This document shows, piece after piece, positions 17,781 to 21,666 of a DNA stretch of 21,666 nt. The notes below the pieces were generated by a model. The model did not search any database, was not told the origin of the DNA, and saw only the letters and a program-made list of their open reading frames with translations. The first letter of the stretch is position 1. The number at the start of each line of letters is the position of its first letter. The DNA comes from Elysia marginata (Eukaryota; Mollusca; Gastropoda; Plakobranchidae), in NCBI GenBank assembly GCA_019649035.1, contig BMAT01004809.1:278138-299803 (forward strand), in the 5' to 3' direction. The position numbers and the translations under genes are program-made.

Positions 17781-17951
17781 AATAGATTTCATGCGCTACG
17801 GGTCCGCTCAGGAGGACGAAGCCCATAGCGAAGGAAATCCAAGATGGCTGATGGGCTAATGGGACCCGTCAGCCAATCGTCTACTATAAAACCCACGCTA
17901 CCTACGGGTGTTATTACGTCATACGTTATCGTCGTTGGCGCGCAAGGTCTC
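17781..17951 (+). repeat. Promoter-like dispersed repeat, copy C
   Basis: The copy closest to copy A, collinear along the full length with only single-base changes. YY1-like AAGATGGC is at 17841-17848, CCAAT at 17873-17877, TTACGTCA at 17914-17921. ACGGGTCC near the left pairs perfectly with GGACCCGT before the CCAAT box. On the minus strand an ATG at 17826 opens MGFVLLSGPVAHEIYW and stops at 17755. It abuts the GC-rich island at 17985. Confidence 0.8.
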
Positions 17952-17984
17952 TAGTACCTTGTACAACCCACCATACCTCTGTGC

Positions 17985-18250
17985 TTTTCGAAAACAGCTG
18001 GGACGTTAACCCCTTTCTCTCCACGGGAGGCCAAACCTGCCCCTTAAAGCCGCACACAAACTCCTATGGCGGCGAGACGTGGAATGGCCGGCGATGGTCG
18101 ATTTTCCTTGCTCTCTCAACACACGACCACCAGGGCGCCTGGCCATTATTGAGTCATCAAGCAGTGGGGATGGGTCACTGCCATCGACTACTAGTAGAGA
18201 GGTCCACGGGTCATTACTGGGCTGACCCACGGGTTCGGCCCGCATCTGAT
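17985..18250. other. GC-rich island of unknown origin
   Basis: Base composition switches abruptly to well over half G+C with many CpG (GGCGGCGAGACG, GGCCGGCGATGG) and switches back at about 18255. Several frames are open mainly because stops are rare: plus 17981-18325, minus 18245-18006. One plus-strand ATG reads MAARRGMAGDGRFSLLSQ and ends after 28 codons. Candidates are an interspersed repeat fragment, a CpG island, or a piece of coding DNA. I recognise no domain. Confidence 0.5.
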
Positions 18251-19756
18251 GTCAATATTGAGATTTTTTTCAACACGAATTATTTCTCTCTGTGTATAGA
18301 AGTAGATTACAGGGTTATTGTGTGAACTTGAAAAAAATTCGTTGAGAGTAGCTCCCCTTAGGCACTGGGTAGTTTCTGAGCCTATACTCAACACTTCGAG
18401 TTTCTCTGCTGAACTACCCACCCCTCCCCTTGCAGAAGAGCTCGCTGTGGCATACACCTTTTCATTTTACACACAGGAGAAGTTATCACGGAACAGCCGT
18501 ATAATAGATCTATACATATCATTATCATACCAAAATCTGCAGACCCATGCGAATCTTGGAAAAGATGATCGATCTCATCTGAATTCTTGAGCTCTATGAG
18601 CAATGAATGAAACTAGGGAAGGTTAGTCTAACGCCAAAAACTAGTGGTCTCTTGGAGAAGGGTGGGAAAGTTAAAGAAAACTCTGGCAATGAAATAACGA
18701 CCGACTTCTTATTGTACACCCGTTCCATTCATATGGAATACAGGAGAAATCATCTTGATTAAGCGGGAGACGTGTAGACGGTCTCATGGCTGGATATCGC
18801 CATTCTTGCTTTAGTACATTCTATCTCAAGCAGATGATAACGTGTTCAGCAGTTGTGAAAGATATCTTCTTCAAAGCCAAGGATTTAGCACAGAACAAAG
18901 AGATAAGCTTTACGCATTTCGCAATAAAACTCGTGTGCTATTTGTTGTAGGACATAAAAAATAACCCTTGAAAAAAAAACGAACAACCCAGCTATGATGT
19001 TTCGTCTTCTCATTCCATGAGATAATTAAAATGTTGAGATAATAACAAACGGTATTGAGAATACAAATCGTTTGTAGCTGCCCGTGATAAGTCGCTCTTA
19101 TCTACTCATAGTCATAAGTTTTTACTAAATTTATGTATTTGGGTAGAAATGAAGCAAGACTAAACGACCTACGAACTTAACCCAACAGTTTTTGATGTCA
19201 CGACGACGGAAAAGTTTCTTTGTCCCAACCTCATTGCTCTAGTCGTCTATCTAAACTTTCAGATCTTTTAGGGACCCCTAGAGTCCAAATCACCTCGCAC
19301 TAAAAAAAAAAAAAACCAACCAAAAAACCAAAAATTGACGTCTTTTTAAGTTATGGTATAGTAAAAACTTTAACGTCTTAAAGCCGGTCTATTTCTGAGG
19401 CTTAACTGTGGGACCTGTTTCAACGCGGATTTATTGTTTTGAAGGCACGGAACTAAAACTCAAACGATCTTATTTTTATTTCATTGTGTCAAGTCAGAGC
19501 CACCGAGCTCTTTACAACAGCAGACGACTTTTTCGGCTGAGTTTTGGCGGTTTGTGCCAGCCGTGTGTCTCTCTCCCTGGGATGTCGACATTTAAAACCC
19601 GCGGGTCACATAATCTCTGACGGTTTCACCACTTTCAGTTTCCTTGCTCTAATCTTAACTCCAGCCGGTCAGGACAGGTCAAGTTTGCCAGTGTGGGCTC
19701 GGGACACAGGAGGAGGGTTGGCAGGTGCACTTAGCTGGCCCGGAATTAAGGCCCAA
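18251..19756. other. No gene established
   Basis: Mostly AT-rich. Notable items are a good acceptor-like site CCACCCCTCCCCTTGCAG at about 18436, an 8-bp inverted repeat GGGTAGTT/AACTACCC (about 18367 and 18413), and an A14 run (19302-19315). From 19390 to 19745 G+C rises, but the frames there carry no recognisable domain. Confidence 0.4.
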
Positions 19757-19960
19757 TTGTTGAATTTATTTAAGGCCAAATTGTTGAATTTATTTAAGGC
19801 CAAAAACTATTACCATGTATAAATATTAAAATCTTTGTTGACTAACCTTGATGTTTGTTTGTTGGATTTATTTGAGGCCAAATTGTTGAATTTATTTAAG
19901 GCCAAAAACTATTACCATGTATAAATGTTAAAATCTTTGTTGACTAACCTTGATGTTTGT
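19757..19960. repeat. 102-bp tandem duplication with nested short repeat
   Basis: Two units of 102 bases (starting about 19759 and 19861) are nearly identical through GGCCAAAAACTATTACCATG and GACTAACCTTGATGTTTGTT. Each unit itself contains two tandem copies of a ~24-base motif, TTGTTGAATTTATTTAAGGC, so there are two levels of duplication. The second unit runs directly into a splice-acceptor-like pyrimidine tract. Confidence 0.9.
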
Positions 19961-19971
19961 TTTCTTTTTAG

Positions 19972-20159
19972 CAGAAAAAGTAAAATGCAAAGGCAGACTT
20001 ATTTCTACACCATGGCAATCTATTTATACCCCCCTCCCCTCTCTGTGCCGTTGTCAACTGATCGTTTGGTGGGACGGTCCAACAAACCCCAGAAATAATG
20101 CTTCGTCACTTGATGTCCGCCATTGTCCGGGTTTTCAGTTTGAAAGGTATGAAACTCAG
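19972..20159 (+). CDS. Candidate internal exon, 188 bp
   Basis: An acceptor with a long pyrimidine tract (TTTGTTTTCTTTTTAG, ending 19971) and a donor CTCAG|GTAAAA (20160) bracket a block open in one frame throughout. The product reads KVKCKGRLISTPWQSIY, then PLPSLCRCQLIVWWDGPTN, then NNASSLDVRHCPGFQFERYE, with four cysteines and one N-linked glycosylation-type NAS, so an extracellular segment is possible. The junction phases are 1 and 0. An alternative donor GTATGA is at 20147. No family recognised. Neighbouring exons were not found, so it may belong to a gene continuing outside the window. Confidence 0.3.
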
Positions 20160-20257
20160 GTAAAAAAGACGACCAACAGTACTAGCCTAGCCTAGCCTGC
20201 GAGGAGGAGGGTTAGGTAGGGCAACACGAGGCAGCCAGCCGGCCAAGCGCGGGAAAT

Positions 20258-20292
20258 TCCTGCATTCTTTATTAATTTTATAAATAATGCAG
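20258..20292. repeat. Hairpin flanking a minus-strand poly(A) signal
   Basis: CTGCATT and AATGCAG are inverted around an AT-rich loop. The minus strand contains AATAAA (20273 down to 20268), a possible poly(A) signal for the frame ending at 20414. Confidence 0.4.
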
Positions 20293-20413
20293 TGCAAACA
20301 TACCGGCTTAGCGAGATGAGGAACGTAGTAGTGGGCCTAGGTCTAGAGAGGGAGCATGGGACTGGGAGGAAAGGGGCGAAGAATGAAACTCATCTAGGTT
20401 CACAGTTTGAGAA

Positions 20414-20515
20414 CTAGAATAAATGGCGAGAGAACGCCAAGATAGAAGAATCAATGCCTACATCTGAACCGTTTTTGTTCAGCGGAAGTGGGGCTGTTTG
20501 CGTACACACTTGAGC
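20414..20515 (-). CDS. Candidate minus-strand terminal exon
   Basis: A very strong acceptor on the minus strand (TCAGTTCTCTCTGCTCTGCAG, read in two parts, ending at 20516) is followed by an open frame AQVCTQTAPLPLNKNGSDVG, then a short tail ending SRHLF and a TAG at 20414-20416. An AATAAA lies about 140 bases further at 20273-20268. The frame is also open upstream of the acceptor to 20752 (112 codons from a TTG), and a second good acceptor (CATACCCTCCCTCCAG, about 20646) lies inside that. Function unknown. Confidence 0.25.
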   Translation of the reverse strand, partial: AQVCTQTAPLPLNKNGSDVGIDSSILAFSRHLF

Positions 20516-21290
20516 CTGCAGAGCAGAGAGAACTGATAACGTCAACTCAATAACGAATGACTGACTGTCTGTGACTGACTGAATACGTACAATGGTATGA
20601 TCACACCAGCAGATTGAGGCCAGGGCCTTCAACAGTATATAGCCCTGGAGGGAGGGTATGAGAAGAAGAGAAAGTTTGAGGGCTGGGGAGGAGGGGGAGG
20701 TTAGAGATAACGCAGCAGCAAAGTGAGAATGATGAGAACAATCGTGTGTCAAAACTCAGGCCTTCCTGGCTTTCCAATGTATGGGATACCCAACACAGCG
20801 CTTTTCGGTATTCTGATATCGGTGCATGTACCGGTATGTGACAAAAATTCCAATATCGATAACACATATTGATATTTCTTATAGGCGCGAGGGATTGCAG
20901 GTAACCGCTTAAAAATAATAATAAGGTAATTCAGAGCGTAAGGCCATGTTGGTTTAACGTTCAAATACAAAACAGTCCCAGGATGCAGCTTTCGTCGTAT
21001 ATTAAATTCGTTATAACTAAGAGTCAGTTAAAACGGTACCGGTACATAAACGTTGCGAGATCAAGATGAAATACATTCATGGCCGTCCCTATACTTTTAA
21101 TTTAAATTTACTGTTTCGTAGTTTTGAAAAATTTTTTAATGATTTCTTACCGATAAATTTGGGATGGTTTTTTTTCTTTCGCTTTTATCATTTGATAGAT
21201 AGTTTAAAACCACTACGCCGATCTCAATAAACTTTGTTGTAAAATCAATAAGATCAAATTTGCAGCTGTTGCGATTTTCAAGTTACAAAA
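20516..21290. other. No gene established
   Basis: Contains two TACCGGTA palindromes (20829-20836 and 21037-21044), an AATATCGAT...GATATT inverted pair near 20854-20876 and an ATA microsatellite at about 20914. A minus-strand 73-codon frame (20970-20749) starts at TTG and shows no known domain. Confidence 0.4.
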
Positions 21291-21425
21291 CTAGGACGGC
21301 AGTTCATGTACATGTACTTCACAAAAGAGAGCCTGTACTTTATTACAAAAGAGCAGCAGGAAAAAAATGGACCAGAAAAGTTTTTGTTTCAGTAAGTTTT
21401 GTCTCTTCCTATAAGCGTTTTCCAT
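21291..21425 (-). CDS. Small secreted-peptide-like ORF or first exon
   Basis: On the minus strand an ATG at 21425 has G at -3 and G at +4 (GTGAAATGG). It opens a 44-codon frame with a textbook signal peptide: a basic start MENAYRKRQNLLKQK, a hydrophobic core LFWSIFFLLLFC, then NKVQA with V and A at -3/-1, predicting cleavage before LFCEVHVHELPS. It stops at 21291-21293. A 12-residue mature peptide with one Cys and two His would be unusually short, so this may be exon 1 of a longer secreted or membrane protein, although I see no strong donor inside. The DNA upstream is GC-richer and promoter-like. A signal-anchor protein is the alternative. Confidence 0.4.
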   Translation of the reverse strand: MENAYRKRQNLLKQKLFWSIFFLLLFCNKVQALFCEVHVHELPS

Positions 21426-21636
21426 TTCACCGCTATGTATGGTGTGGGGCCCCTCGGCAATCCCAGCTCCACACAAGACAAAGATCGAATGCACAAATTG
21501 ATGCACTCGAGTCTGGAGATAAGGGAGAGAAGCAGAGGAGACGCCGGGTGGTTCTCTTTCTTCTTCTTATCAAACGTGGAGGGAAGAGAGAGAAGATCAG
21601 GATGAAGCAGCTTATACCTAAGATCGGCCATTCCGT

Positions 21637-21653
21637 TACCCACAATGCCCGCC
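21637..21653. promoter_or_regulatory. ZNF143/Staf-like promoter motif
   Basis: TACCCACAATGCCCGCC matches the Staf/ZNF143 core YWCCCRNMATSCMY. On the minus strand it reads GGCGGGCATTGTGGGTA with an adjoining GC-box-like GGGCGGG. It lies about 210 bases upstream of the minus-strand ATG at 21425 in locally GC-richer DNA. In animals this motif marks snRNA-type and TATA-less mRNA promoters. The promoter call, and its assignment to the minus-strand ORF, are inference; a plus-strand gene beyond the window is also possible. Confidence 0.4.
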
Positions 21654-21666
21654 CTTGTCTGTCGGC

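Noticed and set aside
1..21666. CRISPR array, phage, prokaryotic operon, rRNA or integrated virus
   Set aside because: I found no regularly spaced direct repeats with unique spacers, no bacterial-type gene packing, no rRNA sequence and no recognisable viral protein. Tandem repeats here are contiguous satellites.

Overview
The window reads as AT-rich, gene-poor nuclear DNA from an animal, most likely a lophotrochozoan and probably a mollusc. No prokaryotic gene structure is visible: there are no long ORFs and no operons. The support is 3' remnants of L2/CR1-type and jockey-superfamily LINEs, a tRNA-derived SINE, pogo/Tigger-like TA-flanked DNA transposons, hairpin MITEs, many microsatellites, and candidate exons bounded by GT/AG. 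The palindrome TACATGTA occurs 11 times, far above chance, a bias I associate with molluscan genomes. The assignment is inference; nothing could be searched.

Layout. 1-1.3 kb: intergenic-type DNA with AAG, GT and CA microsatellites. 1.3-1.7 kb: 3' end of an L2-like LINE on the minus strand. 1.9-2.0 kb: possible 3' terminal exon with a poly(A) signal. 2.5 kb: first copy of a ~110-bp hairpin element. 2.8-3.5 kb: open frames on both strands, function unknown. 3.9-4.3 kb: decayed LINE reverse-transcriptase C-terminus on the plus strand. 5.3-5.55 kb: tRNA-derived SINE on the minus strand. 5.94-6.2 kb: 21-bp minisatellite. 7.0 kb: tRNA-like SINE fragment. 8.1-10.94 kb: a cluster of TA-flanked elements, consisting of a ~0.5-kb pogo-like element abutting a ~162-bp foldback MITE, then a ~2-kb pogo-like element that carries the second copy of the 2.5-kb hairpin family.

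11.5-18 kb: three same-strand copies of an unrecognised ~170-bp repeat with conserved CRE, CCAAT and YY1-like motifs and a conserved ATG-started micro-frame. Among them lies the best gene candidate (13.3-14.6 kb): TATA box, exon 1 encoding a signal-peptide-like sequence, an intron holding a higher-order tandem repeat, a strong acceptor, exon 2 with stop, and a poly(A) signal. Another exon-like block is at 14.7 kb. 17.98-18.25 kb is a GC-rich island of unknown origin.

19.7-21.67 kb: a 102-bp tandem duplication running into a splice-acceptor-like site and a 188-bp open candidate exon, a possible minus-strand terminal exon at 20.4-20.5 kb, and at the right edge a GC-richer promoter-like segment with a ZNF143/Staf-type motif upstream of a minus-strand ORF with a textbook signal peptide. 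No gene here can be named; all gene calls are structural predictions of low to moderate confidence.
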